From NCBI GenBank assembly GCA_944350315.1, contig CALVON010000044.1, forward strand, positions 1 to 38,298: DNA of 38,298 nt, given 5' to 3'. This stretch comes from an uncultured Bacilli bacterium (GTDB taxonomy: Bacteria > Bacillota_I > Bacilli_A > RF39 > UBA660). The notes below the pieces were generated by a model, which saw only the letters and a list, made by a program, of their open reading frames with translations, was not told the DNA's origin and made no database searches. Shown piece by piece: positions 7,561 to 18,208 of the stretch; position 1 is the first letter of the stretch; every line of letters starts with the position of its first letter. The translations under genes were made by a program, and so were the position numbers.

Positions 7561-9233
7561 TTAGCATAACCTTTGATATCCATAATAATTGGTAAAATAA
7601 TAGGCACTCTGCCTGTTTTATCTGATAACATAGGCATCAAATCATTTATAAGTTCATTTTTTAAATCAGCAAAGTTAATATTTTTTTCCTTTAATTTTTT
7701 ATTAATTATTTTCTTACAATACATTTCAATTTCTTTAATTAAATCTAGGGATTCATTAACTAAAATATAACCACGTGTAGTAACTAATGGCGTATTAAGT
7801 AATACTTTATTTTTAGTATCAATATTTGCAATAATTGCCAAAATACCATTATTAGACATCAATATTCTATCTTTGACAACAATATTAGAAACATCTCCAA
7901 TTCTTGAACCATCAACATAAATATCATTAGCCTGAACATGACCTTGTTTTTTAATACTATCTTTACTTATATTAAGTATGTCGCCATTATTAAGAATAAA
8001 AGTATTAGATTTTGGAATTTCACAATCACAAGCTAAATCAGCATGTGTCTTTAACATTCTATATTCACCGTGATAAGGAGCAAAATATTTTGGTTTAAAT
8101 AATCTAATCATTAATTTTAATTCTTCTTGATTAGCATGTCCAGAAGAGTGAATATCATTATTTTCACCGTTCGTATATACTTTAACTCCTTTTAAATAAA
8201 GTTTATTAATTGTCTTTGATATTGACAAAGAGTTACCAGGAATTGGAGAAGAAGAAAATATAACTACATCATTTGGAATAAGTTTAATTTGCTTATGAGT
8301 TCCGCTTGCAATTCTTGATAGAGCAGCTAACGGTTCACCTTGACTGCCCGTACATAGCAAACATACTTTGCCAGGATCTAAATGATTAGCTTCTTCTGCA
8401 GAAACAATAATATTTTTATCTTTAATGTATCCACACTTCCTAGCTATATCAATCGAAGTATCCATACTTCTTCCAAATAGGGCAACTTTTCTTTTATTTT
8501 CTCTACAAGTTTCTATTATATGTTTAAGTCTATATATATTAGAAGCAAAAGTAGCTAAAATAATTCGATTATTTTTATTATTTCTAAAAATTTCTCCTAA
8601 ATTCTCGTCGACAATTGATTCTGATAAAGATATTCCTGGAGATAATGCATTAGTGGAATCACTCATTAAAAGCATTACTCCTTTTTTACCAATCTCTGCC
8701 ATTTTTTGTAAATTTGACATTGGTCCTACTGGGGTAAAATCAAATTTAAAATCGCCAGTCATAACAATTACTCCATTTGGCGTAGATATACTGATACCAT
8801 GTGAATCGGGTATTGAATGTGTTGTTCTAAAAAATTCTATATTAAAATATTTTGTTTTAAGTGTTGTATCTTCAGTATATACTTTTAAGTTTTTATACCT
8901 GATATTTCTTTCCTCTAATTTTTTTTCAATCAATTCTTTTGCTTGATTAGGTGCATAAATTTTAGGTATTTTTACCTGTTGTAATAAAAAAGGTATTCCT
9001 CCAATGTGATCTTCATGACCGTGAGTAATTAGTAAATATTTAATTTTATCTTCATTTTCAACTAAATAACTAAAATCAGGTATAACATAATCAATTCCAA
9101 GTAAATCATCATCAGGAAACATTACTCCTGCGTCAACTATAATAATTTCGTCATTATGACGAACACAATACATATTTTTTCCTACTTCACCAAGTCCTCC
9201 TAATGCAAAGACTTGGGTATTTTTATTTTTCAT
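7551..9233 (-). CDS. rnj: Ribonuclease J
   Basis: 560 residues, the usual length. A metallo-beta-lactamase/beta-CASP nuclease with 5'-3' exo- and endonuclease activity in mRNA turnover and rRNA maturation. N-terminal ALGGLGEVGKNMY and VDAGVMFPDDDLLGIDYVIPD are RNase J hallmarks; the zinc motif is H71-G-H73-E-D75-H76, and further metal or CASP motifs are GDFKFD, SDSTNA, CTGSQGEP, and SGHANQEELKLMI with PYHGEYRML downstream. AGGAGG precedes the ATG and a sigma-A promoter lies at 9308-9336. With only one copy seen I cannot say whether it is J1 or J2; the complete metal motif suggests an active, J1-like enzyme. Confidence 0.94.
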   Translation of the reverse strand: MKNKNTQVFALGGLGEVGKNMYCVRHNDEIIIVDAGVMFPDDDLLGIDYVIPDFSYLVENEDKIKYLLITHGHEDHIGGIPFLLQQVKIPKIYAPNQAKELIEKKLEERNIRYKNLKVYTEDTTLKTKYFNIEFFRTTHSIPDSHGISISTPNGVIVMTGDFKFDFTPVGPMSNLQKMAEIGKKGVMLLMSDSTNALSPGISLSESIVDENLGEIFRNNKNNRIILATFASNIYRLKHIIETCRENKRKVALFGRSMDTSIDIARKCGYIKDKNIIVSAEEANHLDPGKVCLLCTGSQGEPLAALSRIASGTHKQIKLIPNDVVIFSSSPIPGNSLSISKTINKLYLKGVKVYTNGENNDIHSSGHANQEELKLMIRLFKPKYFAPYHGEYRMLKTHADLACDCEIPKSNTFILNNGDILNISKDSIKKQGHVQANDIYVDGSRIGDVSNIVVKDRILMSNNGILAIIANIDTKNKVLLNTPLVTTRGYILVNESLDLIKEIEMYCKKIINKKLKEKNINFADLKNELINDLMPMLSDKTGRVPIILPIIMDIKGYAKQR

Positions 9234-9307
9234 AATTCCTCCTTTTTATTAAAATTCAAACCCGATAAAAAATAATATAAAATAATATAAGAATCAAACA
9301 CTAAATA

Positions 9308-9336
9308 ATTATATCATACATTACTCATAAAATCAA
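9308..9336 (-). promoter_or_regulatory. Sigma-A promoter for RNase J
   Basis: Read on the minus strand: TTGATT (9336-9331), 17-bp spacer, TATAAT (9313-9308). The leader would be about 65-70 nt. It shares the 260-bp region 9234-9493 with the promoter of the opposite gene; I see no other structured element there. Confidence 0.7.
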
Positions 9337-9448
9337 ACTTTTAATTAGTAACCAATTTATATTTTATTTATAATAAGAAATAATCATTAGCGATATATTT
9401 AGTCATTTACATATCTCTTTGATATTTATTGTATTAAATTTAAATTAC

Positions 9449-9477
9449 TTGTCAAACTAATTAATATAAGATATAAT
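9449..9477 (+). promoter_or_regulatory. Sigma-A promoter for the PASTA-deacetylase gene
   Basis: TTGTCA at 9449-9454, 17-bp spacer, TATAAT at 9472-9477. An AGGTG ribosome site at 9484-9488 follows, so the leader is about 10 nt. Confidence 0.8.
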
Positions 9478-9493
9478 TAAAGTAGGTGTAAAA

Positions 9494-10762
9494 ATGAAAA
9501 GAAGCAGTAAAAGAAGAAAAGTAAATTTATTAAAAGTATTAATAGCAACATTAATTATTTTAGTAATAATTTTAGTTGTTTATAAGATTATTATTAAAAA
9601 AGAGGTAAAAGAAGAAAAAATCTTGATGTTAAATATAGTCGGAGAAGATATCACTAAAGCTAAAAAAGATTTAGATAAATATTCTTTGGATATCAATATA
9701 ACATATGAATATAGTGATGATATTTCCAAAGATATAGTAATAAGTCAAAGTATTGCATCGGGAACAGAAATTCATGATCATGATAAGTTAGATATAGTAG
9801 TATCCCTAGGTAAAATAGATAAAGAAAAATTAGCATCAGATGGAATAAATGAATTAGGAAAAGTACCAATAATGATGTATCATGGAATAAAAAATATAAG
9901 TAATAGTGAGACAGATTATATTGGTGGTAATGTTGATAAAGATGGTTATACTAGAACTGCCGAATCATTTAAAGAAGATCTAGAATTTTACTATCAAAAA
10001 GGATATAGAATGGTAAAATTATCTGATTATATTAATGGAAATATAGATGTTCCCTATGGAAAAAGCCCTATAATTTTAACGTTTGATGATGGAAACGCTA
10101 ACAACATTTTAGTTAAAGGACTAGATGAAGAAGGAAATATAATAATTGATGAAAATAGTGCCGTTGGTATTTTAGAATCATTTAAGAAAAAATATCCTGA
10201 TTATAATGTTACGGCTATATTCTTTATTACCAATAATCTATTCAATCAACCAGAATATAATGATAAAATAATTAATTGGTTAGTAGATAATGGCTATGAA
10301 GTAGGCAATCATACTAAAGGACATAATAATTTTTCTAATATTAGTACCGAAGAAACGGAAGAAGTTGTCGGATACATGTATGACAAATTAGAAAGCATTA
10401 TAGGAAATAAGTATTCAAAAATTGTTGCTCTTCCCTTTGGAAGTCCATACAATAAAACTCATGCAAATTATTCACATATAATAAGTGGAACATATAATGG
10501 AAAAACTTATCAAACGGAAGCAGCCCTACGAGTAGGATGGGAACCAGAAGTAAGCCCATTTGATAAAAATTTTGACAAAACTTTTCTAAAAAGATGTCGT
10601 GCATATGATAACAATGGCAAAGATTTTGATATTGAAATGGTCTTTAATAACTTAGAAAAAAATAGATATATTTCCGATGGGAATATAGAAACAATTACTA
10701 CAAGCATCACTAATCAATCATTAATTAATGATTCGACTGATAAACAAATAGTATTATACTAG
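9494..10762 (+). CDS. Membrane-anchored PASTA-domain polysaccharide deacetylase
   Basis: 422 residues. A very basic start (MKRSSKRRKVN) and one hydrophobic helix (about 13-36) give an uncleaved signal anchor. Residues about 42-108 match one PASTA domain: NIVGEDITKAKKDLDKYSLD, then the VISQSIASGTEIHDHDKLDIVVSLGK type of ending. A NodB deacetylase follows: VPIMMYHGI, LTFDD motif with D198-D199, and zinc motif H273-TKG-H277 in GNHTKGHNNFS. NodB enzymes remove N- or O-acetyl groups from peptidoglycan or surface glycans; the PASTA domain would tether it to peptidoglycan, so an extracellular wall-modifying role is likely. The C-terminal 50 residues are unassigned. The small pilin-like gene follows 11 bp downstream. 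Confidence 0.85.
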   Translation: MKRSSKRRKVNLLKVLIATLIILVIILVVYKIIIKKEVKEEKILMLNIVGEDITKAKKDLDKYSLDINITYEYSDDISKDIVISQSIASGTEIHDHDKLDIVVSLGKIDKEKLASDGINELGKVPIMMYHGIKNISNSETDYIGGNVDKDGYTRTAESFKEDLEFYYQKGYRMVKLSDYINGNIDVPYGKSPIILTFDDGNANNILVKGLDEEGNIIIDENSAVGILESFKKKYPDYNVTAIFFITNNLFNQPEYNDKIINWLVDNGYEVGNHTKGHNNFSNISTEETEEVVGYMYDKLESIIGNKYSKIVALPFGSPYNKTHANYSHIISGTYNGKTYQTEAALRVGWEPEVSPFDKNFDKTFLKRCRAYDNNGKDFDIEMVFNNLEKNRYISDGNIETITTSITNQSLINDSTDKQIVLY

Positions 10763-10773
10763 AAGGAGAATTT

Positions 10774-11052
10774 ATGAAATTAAATAATAAAGGGTTTGCA
10801 ATTACAACGATATTATATGGAACTTTAGTACTATTTTTACTATTATTTGTATCCCTTTTAGCAATTTTATCACAATATAGAAAAAATCTAGAAAAACTAG
10901 TTGAAAGTAGTAATGGTGCTAGAGAAATTGTAACCTTAAAACCAGATAAAACAATAAATATTGGCGAGACAGTAACTAAACGAGGACTATACAATATAGA
11001 AAACACTTGTTACAAATACTTATCTATTGACGATGTAGCAAGCTGTGAATAG
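10774..11052 (+). CDS. Small pilin-like protein with atypical leader
   Basis: 92 residues. MKLNNKGFAITTILYG resembles a class III prepilin leader (NNKG, then F) with a long hydrophobic helix, but the +5 position is Thr instead of Glu. The exposed part is only about 55 residues, with two Cys near the end that could form a disulfide (NTCYKYLSIDDVASCE). It lies 11 bp after the deacetylase gene with AGGAG between, so they share a transcript. It may be a divergent pseudopilin or simply a small membrane protein; Glu5 is important for subunit alignment in known pilins, so a structural role is uncertain. Confidence 0.6.
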   Translation: MKLNNKGFAITTILYGTLVLFLLLFVSLLAILSQYRKNLEKLVESSNGAREIVTLKPDKTINIGETVTKRGLYNIENTCYKYLSIDDVASCE

Positions 11053-11062
11053 AATAAAGTGA

Positions 11063-12785
<1,723 letters not shown>

Positions 12786-12821
12786 AAAAGTTAATGTAAA
12801 AAAGGACATTGACTTTTATTT
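12786..12821 (+). terminator. Rho-independent terminator after tag
   Basis: AAAAGTTAATGT / ACATTGACTTTT, 12-bp stem with one mismatch, 8-nt loop, then a T-rich run. Confidence 0.75.
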
Positions 12822-12841
12822 TATTTATTTTTTAAAAAACT

Positions 12842-12869
12842 TTGAATATTATTAATTTTAGTGTATAAT
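12842..12869 (+). promoter_or_regulatory. Sigma-A promoter for gpmI
   Basis: TTGAAT at 12842-12847, 16-bp spacer, TATAAT at 12864-12869; the leader is short and includes AGGTGAT. Confidence 0.7.
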
Positions 12870-12885
12870 TAGATTAGGTGATAAT

Positions 12886-14400
12886 GTGAGCAAAGTATTG
12901 TTATGTATTATGGATGGCGTAGGGATAAGAAAAAATAAACTAGGTAATGCATATCTAAATGCAAATACAAAAACATTAGATAAATTAATAAAAGAGTATC
13001 CGCATACATATCTAGAAGCATCAGGAGAATATGTGGGACTACCTAAAGGCCAAATGGGAAACTCTGAAGTAGGACATTCTACAATTGGTTCTGGAAGAAT
13101 AATATATCAATCTTTAGAAAAAATTAATCGAAGTATCGAAGATAAAAGTTTTTATCGAAACGAAAATATATTAGATACTATAAATTATGCAAAAAAGAAT
13201 AATAGCAAACTACACTTAATAGGACTATTAAGTGATGGTGGAATACATTCCCATATTAGTCATTTATTTGCCCTTATTGATTTATGTAACAAAGAAAATG
13301 TTTCAAATATTTATATTCATATTATAACAGATGGAAGAGATACCTCTCCCCATTCAGCAATTAAGTATATAAATATGTTAGAAGAAAAAATTAAAGATAA
13401 TAAAAATATTCATATTGCAACTATATGTGGTAGATACTATATGATGGATCGTGATAACAATTATGATAGAGTAAAAAAAGCCTATGATATGTTAGTTAGT
13501 GGAATAGGAACAACTTATGATAATGCCAATGAAGCATGGCAAAGTAATCAAGAAAAAGGAATAACTGATGAATTTATGACTCCATCAGTTATTAATAAAA
13601 AGGGAATAATTGAAGATAATGATGCTATTATTACTTATAATTTTAGACCAGATAGATTAAGAGAATTATATTCATGTTTAACAAACAAAGATTTTATATC
13701 ATTTGAAAGAAAAATATTAAATAATCTAAAATTGACTACTATGATGCCAGTTGATAAAAATGTTATATGTACAAATGCTTTTGATAATGAAAATTTAGAT
13801 AATGTTTTAGGACAAGTAATTAGTAATCATAATTTATCACAATTACGTATTGCTGAAACAGAAAAATATGCTCATGTAACATACTTTTTTGACGGGGGCA
13901 AAGAGCTTTCGTTAAAAAACTGCAAAAAAATTTTAATACCTAGTGAAAAAGTAGCCACTTATGATTTAAAACCAGAAATGTCAGCTAATAAAATAACAGA
14001 TGAATTACTAAAAGAATTAGAAAACAAGCCAGATTTAGTAGTATTAAATTATGCCAACGGTGACATGGTAGGACATACAGGCGTTTATGAAAAAGCAATT
14101 ATAGCTGTAGAAACAGTTGACAAGTGTATTAAGAGAATAATAGATAATATTGATTTATCGGAATATACCATTATCATAACGGCAGATCATGGAAATTGTG
14201 AGCAAATGATTAATGATGATGGAAGTATAAATACAGCACATACTACTAATTTAGTACCATTTATCATATTGGATAAAAATATTAAATTAAAAGAAAAAAA
14301 TAATTTATCATTAAAAGATATTGCTCCAACAATATTAAAAATTATGAATCTTGAGGTTCCAAAAGAAATGCTAGGAAATTCTCTAGTATCAGATAAATGA
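12886..14400 (+). CDS. gpmI: 2,3-bisphosphoglycerate-independent phosphoglycerate mutase
   Basis: 504 residues, GTG start after AGGTGAT. A Mn-dependent glycolytic enzyme of the alkaline phosphatase superfamily that interconverts 3- and 2-phosphoglycerate. Metal and catalytic motifs are visible: MDGVG with D10, GQMGNS60EVGH with the phosphorylated Ser, ITDGRDTSPHS, GRYYMMDRD, FRPDR, and the C-terminal NGDMVGHTG and ITADHGN metal sites. Stops with TGA, one of the indications that TGA is not read as Trp here. Transcribed on its own between a terminator and a terminator/promoter overlap. Confidence 0.96.
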   Translation: MSKVLLCIMDGVGIRKNKLGNAYLNANTKTLDKLIKEYPHTYLEASGEYVGLPKGQMGNSEVGHSTIGSGRIIYQSLEKINRSIEDKSFYRNENILDTINYAKKNNSKLHLIGLLSDGGIHSHISHLFALIDLCNKENVSNIYIHIITDGRDTSPHSAIKYINMLEEKIKDNKNIHIATICGRYYMMDRDNNYDRVKKAYDMLVSGIGTTYDNANEAWQSNQEKGITDEFMTPSVINKKGIIEDNDAIITYNFRPDRLRELYSCLTNKDFISFERKILNNLKLTTMMPVDKNVICTNAFDNENLDNVLGQVISNHNLSQLRIAETEKYAHVTYFFDGGKELSLKNCKKILIPSEKVATYDLKPEMSANKITDELLKELENKPDLVVLNYANGDMVGHTGVYEKAIIAVETVDKCIKRIIDNIDLSEYTIIITADHGNCEQMINDDGSINTAHTTNLVPFIILDKNIKLKEKNNLSLKDIAPTILKIMNLEVPKEMLGNSLVSDK

Positions 14401-14410
14401 TGTAAAAATT

Positions 14411-14440
14411 AATGGTGTATTGATTTAACCATTTTTTTTT
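14411..14440 (+). terminator. Rho-independent terminator after gpmI, overlapping the next promoter
   Basis: AATGGT / ACCATT, 6-bp stem with an 11-nt loop, followed by nine or more T. The -35 box of the downstream promoter is in the loop. Confidence 0.65.
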
Positions 14441-14448
14441 GTTATAAT
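14420..14448 (+). promoter_or_regulatory. Sigma-A promoter of the polysaccharide operon
   Basis: TTGATT at 14420-14425, 17-bp spacer (mostly the T-tract of the terminator), TATAAT at 14443-14448. Confidence 0.7.
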
Positions 14449-14486
14449 TAAATTACAAGTAATAATTTAAGAAAAGAGAGTTGTAT

Positions 14487-16061
14487 ATGAATAATGCCGA
14501 AGAATTTAAAAGCACTAGAACGTCTAATGTAATAAGAAATGTTTGGACAGGATTAGTGTGTCAACTATTAATTCTCATATTTAGTTTTGCTAATCGAACA
14601 ATTTTTATCAAAATGTTGGGGAATGATTATCTAAGTATAAATGGATTATTTTCTAATATTTTGAATATGATTTCTTTTGTGGAATTAGGTTTTGGAACAG
14701 CCCTTATCTACATGTTATATAAGCCAGTGGCAGATAATAATATTGAGAAAACTCAAAGTATAATTAAATTTTATAAAAAAACTTATACCTTAATTGGAAC
14801 TGTTATGTTTTTCATTGGTATATTAGTAATTCCTTTTATGAATTTGATAATCAAAGAGCCGCCAGCTATCAAAGAAAATCTTTATATTATTTATATACTA
14901 TATTTAACAAACACATGTATTGGATACTTTTTTGCACATAAAACCGCAATTATCAATGCTAATCAACAAAATTATATAGTAACAATTTATAATCAAATTG
15001 GAAAACTAATTCAATCACTATTGCAAATTGGCTTTTTAATCTTAACTAAAGAATACATTTTATACTTATTAATTCAATTAGTTATGACTATAACTAGCAA
15101 TATCTTGATATCAATAAAAGCAAATAAAATGTATCCATATCTAAAAGAAAAAAATGTTATAAGCCTTACCAAAGAAGAAAAAAATACAATTATATCTAAA
15201 GTAAAATCACTTGTTTTTTATCGCATTAGCCCGGCAATTTTAAACGGAACAGACAACCTAATTATGTCTAGTTATATTGGTTTATCTTCTGTAGGAATAT
15301 ATTCGAATTACTACTTAATAACAAACTATATATTATTATTTTTAAATCAAATAACTTCAGCCTTTGAAACAAGTGTTGGTAATTTAAATGTTAAAGAAAA
15401 GGAAGAACAAAAAGAAAATGTTTTTTATAAAATTGTCTATATTTGTTTTTTATTATACGGAATCGTGTGTATCTTATTAATGGCCACAATTAATGATTTT
15501 ATAAATATTTGGTTAGGTAAAGAATATGTTTTTAGTGGTTTTATTGTTTTTACAATTGTTTTATACCTGTATATAGATGGTTTACATTTTCCTAGTTATT
15601 CATATCGTACTACAGCGGCATTATTCGATAAAGCCAAAATGATGCCTTTAATTGAAGTTGTTTTGAATATTGTTGTTTCTATAGTATTAGCTAAATATAT
15701 TGGAATATCCGGCGTTTTTTTAGGAACCTCAATCTCAAAAATATTAACATTTTTCTGGTCTGATCCTAAATTATTATATAAATACTTGTTTAAAAGTCAT
15801 AATCTAAAGCTATATTATCAAAAATACTTTTATTACCTATTCATTACCTTAATAACTGGTGGATTAATGTATAAATTATCAATTTTATTCCCAGTATCTA
15901 ATTATCTAACATGGTTTATAAGATCATGTATTATGTGCATCTTAACAATATTAATCTTTTATTTATTTACATTTAAAATGAGTGAATGTCAAGAAATCAA
16001 ATATATTATAAAAGAAAGTATTAAAAAAATAAAATTAAAAATATTTCAAAAAAATCATTAG
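14487..16061 (+). CDS. Wzx-like polysaccharide flippase (MOP superfamily)
   Basis: 524 residues from ATG 14487; GAGAG at 14476-14480 favours it over the in-frame TTG 14481. About 12-14 hydrophobic segments, an N-terminal RNVWTGLVCQLLILIFSFANRTIFIKMLG block and LSINGLFSNILNMISFVELGFGTALIYMLY, all as in oligosaccharide-unit translocases. Such proteins flip undecaprenyl-linked repeat units across the membrane for external polymerisation. It is the first gene of a long same-strand run of glycosyltransferases and a polymerase, so it is the probable flippase of that pathway. Confidence 0.88.
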   Translation: MNNAEEFKSTRTSNVIRNVWTGLVCQLLILIFSFANRTIFIKMLGNDYLSINGLFSNILNMISFVELGFGTALIYMLYKPVADNNIEKTQSIIKFYKKTYTLIGTVMFFIGILVIPFMNLIIKEPPAIKENLYIIYILYLTNTCIGYFFAHKTAIINANQQNYIVTIYNQIGKLIQSLLQIGFLILTKEYILYLLIQLVMTITSNILISIKANKMYPYLKEKNVISLTKEEKNTIISKVKSLVFYRISPAILNGTDNLIMSSYIGLSSVGIYSNYYLITNYILLFLNQITSAFETSVGNLNVKEKEEQKENVFYKIVYICFLLYGIVCILLMATINDFINIWLGKEYVFSGFIVFTIVLYLYIDGLHFPSYSYRTTAALFDKAKMMPLIEVVLNIVVSIVLAKYIGISGVFLGTSISKILTFFWSDPKLLYKYLFKSHNLKLYYQKYFYYLFITLITGGLMYKLSILFPVSNYLTWFIRSCIMCILTILIFYLFTFKMSECQEIKYIIKESIKKIKLKIFQKNH

Positions 16062-16086
16062 TTTATTTATAATTAACCAAAAGGAG

Positions 16087-17268
16087 ATGTTTAATATTAA
16101 AAAAATTTGTCTTATTACTCCCAATCTATTACCAGTACCAAATGTTTTAGGTGGAGCAATCGAAACATTAGTAACAAATATATTGAAAGAACAAACAGTT
16201 GAAAATGAAATTGATATAACTATTGTATCAATCTACAATAAATTAGCTTATCAAGAGAGCAAGAAATATAAAAATACGAAATTTATTTATATCAAAAAAG
16301 ATTTTAAATATATTGTCTATGGTCTTTTTTATCGTATTGTAAACAAACTATTTAAGAAAAATTTAAATACATATAATCACTTGGTGTTAAATAAAATAAA
16401 GAAAGAACAATTTGATTATATAATTGCTGAAGGAGGGCACTATGAAAGTTATCAAGAATATTTAAAATATTTTTCTAAAGAGCAACTAGTTCTCCATCTT
16501 CATCACGCCGCTACCTCTAATAAAATTATTGACAATACATTTCATAAAGTGATCGGTGTATCTAATTATGTTTTAGAAAAATTTAGAAATTCTTCAAGTA
16601 TTAAAAAATATTACTTATTAAAAAATTGTATTGATATTAATAGTTTCGATAAGAGACTATCGAATAAAGAATCTCATGAATTAAGAGAAAAATATAATTT
16701 AAATAAAGATGACTTCGTTTTAATGTATTGTGGTAGATTAATTAAAGAAAAAGGAGTCCTAGAATTAATTAAGTCTGTTAATAATCTTGAAGAAAAAAAT
16801 ATAAAACTATTAGTTATAGGTTCAATAAACTTTGCGTGTGGTGGCGAAGATGAATATACTAAAGAAATTAAAAAAATAGCCGAAAAAAACAAAAACATAA
16901 TTTTTACTGGATACATTGATGGTAAAGATTTGTATAAATATTATAAATTATCAAATGCTATCATTATTCCATCTATATGGGAAGAAGCTGCTGGTCTAGT
17001 TTGTATAGAAGCTATGATTTGCAAAAAACAAATTATTACTACTGGACGTGGAGGAATTAAAGAATATGTAAGCGAAGATGCAATTCTTGTAAATTATCAT
17101 AAAAATTATCTTGTAAAAGAACTAACAGATGCGATATTAAAATTATATCATAATCAAGATAAATTACACTCTATAGGTCAAAAGTCATATAAAGAAGCAT
17201 TACAATATTCTACTAAAAATTACTATAAAAATTTAGTTAATATAATTGAGGTGAAATTTAATGAATAA
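16087..17268 (+). CDS. Glycosyltransferase family 4
   Basis: 393 residues if begun at ATG 16087. GT-B fold: N-terminal ICLITPNLLPVPNVLGGAIETL acceptor domain; C-terminal LMYCGRLIKEKGVLELIKSV and the EEAAGLVCIEAMICKKQIITTGRGGIKEYV nucleotide-sugar motif (E-x7-E). It would transfer a sugar from an NDP donor to the lipid-linked repeat unit at the cytosolic face. The start is odd: AAGGAG at 16081-16086 touches the ATG, while an ATT at 16096 is ideally spaced and would begin IKKICLIT, resembling a typical MKKICLIT start. The gene overlaps the next by 8 bp. Confidence 0.87.
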   Translation: MFNIKKICLITPNLLPVPNVLGGAIETLVTNILKEQTVENEIDITIVSIYNKLAYQESKKYKNTKFIYIKKDFKYIVYGLFYRIVNKLFKKNLNTYNHLVLNKIKKEQFDYIIAEGGHYESYQEYLKYFSKEQLVLHLHHAATSNKIIDNTFHKVIGVSNYVLEKFRNSSSIKKYYLLKNCIDINSFDKRLSNKESHELREKYNLNKDDFVLMYCGRLIKEKGVLELIKSVNNLEEKNIKLLVIGSINFACGGEDEYTKEIKKIAEKNKNIIFTGYIDGKDLYKYYKLSNAIIIPSIWEEAAGLVCIEAMICKKQIITTGRGGIKEYVSEDAILVNYHKNYLVKELTDAILKLYHNQDKLHSIGQKSYKEALQYSTKNYYKNLVNIIEVKFNE

Positions 17269-18199
17269 AAAAAATAATTCTGAAATAACTATTATAACTG
17301 CTTATTTCGACATTGGTAGAGGAGATTATAATAATCAATATACCAGAGGCAACAATAAATATATTGAATATTTTAAATTTTGGGCTAGAATACAAAACAA
17401 TTTGATAGTATATACCCAAAAAGAATTTGAAAAGGAAATATATCAGATTAGAGAAAAATTTGGATTAAAAGATAAGACTAAAGTGATAACTATTGATAAC
17501 ATTTATAATATTTTACCAGAAATATATCGGAAAATGACAGCAATTGAAGAAGATAAAATATACTTTAAAAATTATCGCTATATTAAAGAATGCCCTGAAA
17601 ATAAAGCTAACTATTGTTATATTATGTTTCTAAAAACATGGTGTATGATGGATGCTGTAAAAAAAGGTTATACTAAATCTAAATATCTTGCTTGGTTAGA
17701 TTTTGGCTTTAATCATGGAGGAAAATATTTTAAAGATGAAAAAGACTTTGATTTTCTATGGGATTATGAATTTGAAAATAAGATATACATTTCTGGTTTC
17801 AATAAAAATAATAATAAGCCAATCTTTCAGATTGTTCAAAGTGGGGAGGTTTTTATTCAAGGAACACCATTCGTTGTTCCAATAACCCATATTGATGAAT
17901 TTTATAATTTAATGTTAGATTCAACGAATTCCTTGTTAGACGTTGGTTTCATGGATGATGACCAAACGGTAATGTTAATGGCATATCGGAAAAATAAAGA
18001 AATTTTTAAATATGTTGAAAGTAATGAATGGTTTTTATTAATAAAAAAATATGGAGGTAACCATATAAAAACTATATCAACTGAAAGCAAAAAACAAAAT
18101 ATATTTGAGAAAATTATATATAAATATCGAGTTTACAAAAGAAACTATAAATATTTAAAAGGAATCAAAAAGATTTTCTTAAAAGATTATTTAGATTAG
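17261..18199 (+). CDS. HtrL/YibB (WlaTC)-family putative glycosyltransferase
   Basis: 312 residues. N-terminal ITIITAYFDIGRGDYNNQYTRG, then YIEYFKFWARIQNNLIVYT, and central FLKTWCMMDAVKKGYTKSKYLAWLDFGFNHGG fit the HtrL/YibB family found in LPS and capsule loci. The LAWLDFGF segment stands where GT-A-like enzymes place their metal-binding Asp. GAGGTGA is 6 bp before the ATG, inside the end of the preceding gene, so translation is probably coupled. Enzymatic activity for this family is mostly inferred from locus context. Confidence 0.75.
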   Translation: MNKKNNSEITIITAYFDIGRGDYNNQYTRGNNKYIEYFKFWARIQNNLIVYTQKEFEKEIYQIREKFGLKDKTKVITIDNIYNILPEIYRKMTAIEEDKIYFKNYRYIKECPENKANYCYIMFLKTWCMMDAVKKGYTKSKYLAWLDFGFNHGGKYFKDEKDFDFLWDYEFENKIYISGFNKNNNKPIFQIVQSGEVFIQGTPFVVPITHIDEFYNLMLDSTNSLLDVGFMDDDQTVMLMAYRKNKEIFKYVESNEWFLLIKKYGGNHIKTISTESKKQNIFEKIIYKYRVYKRNYKYLKGIKKIFLKDYLD

Positions 18200-18208
18200 G
18201 AGAAATAA

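Noticed and set aside
8425-8946. Long plus-strand frame opposite RNase J
   Set aside because: RNase J is unambiguous with conserved catalytic motifs; the opposite frame has no recognisable features.
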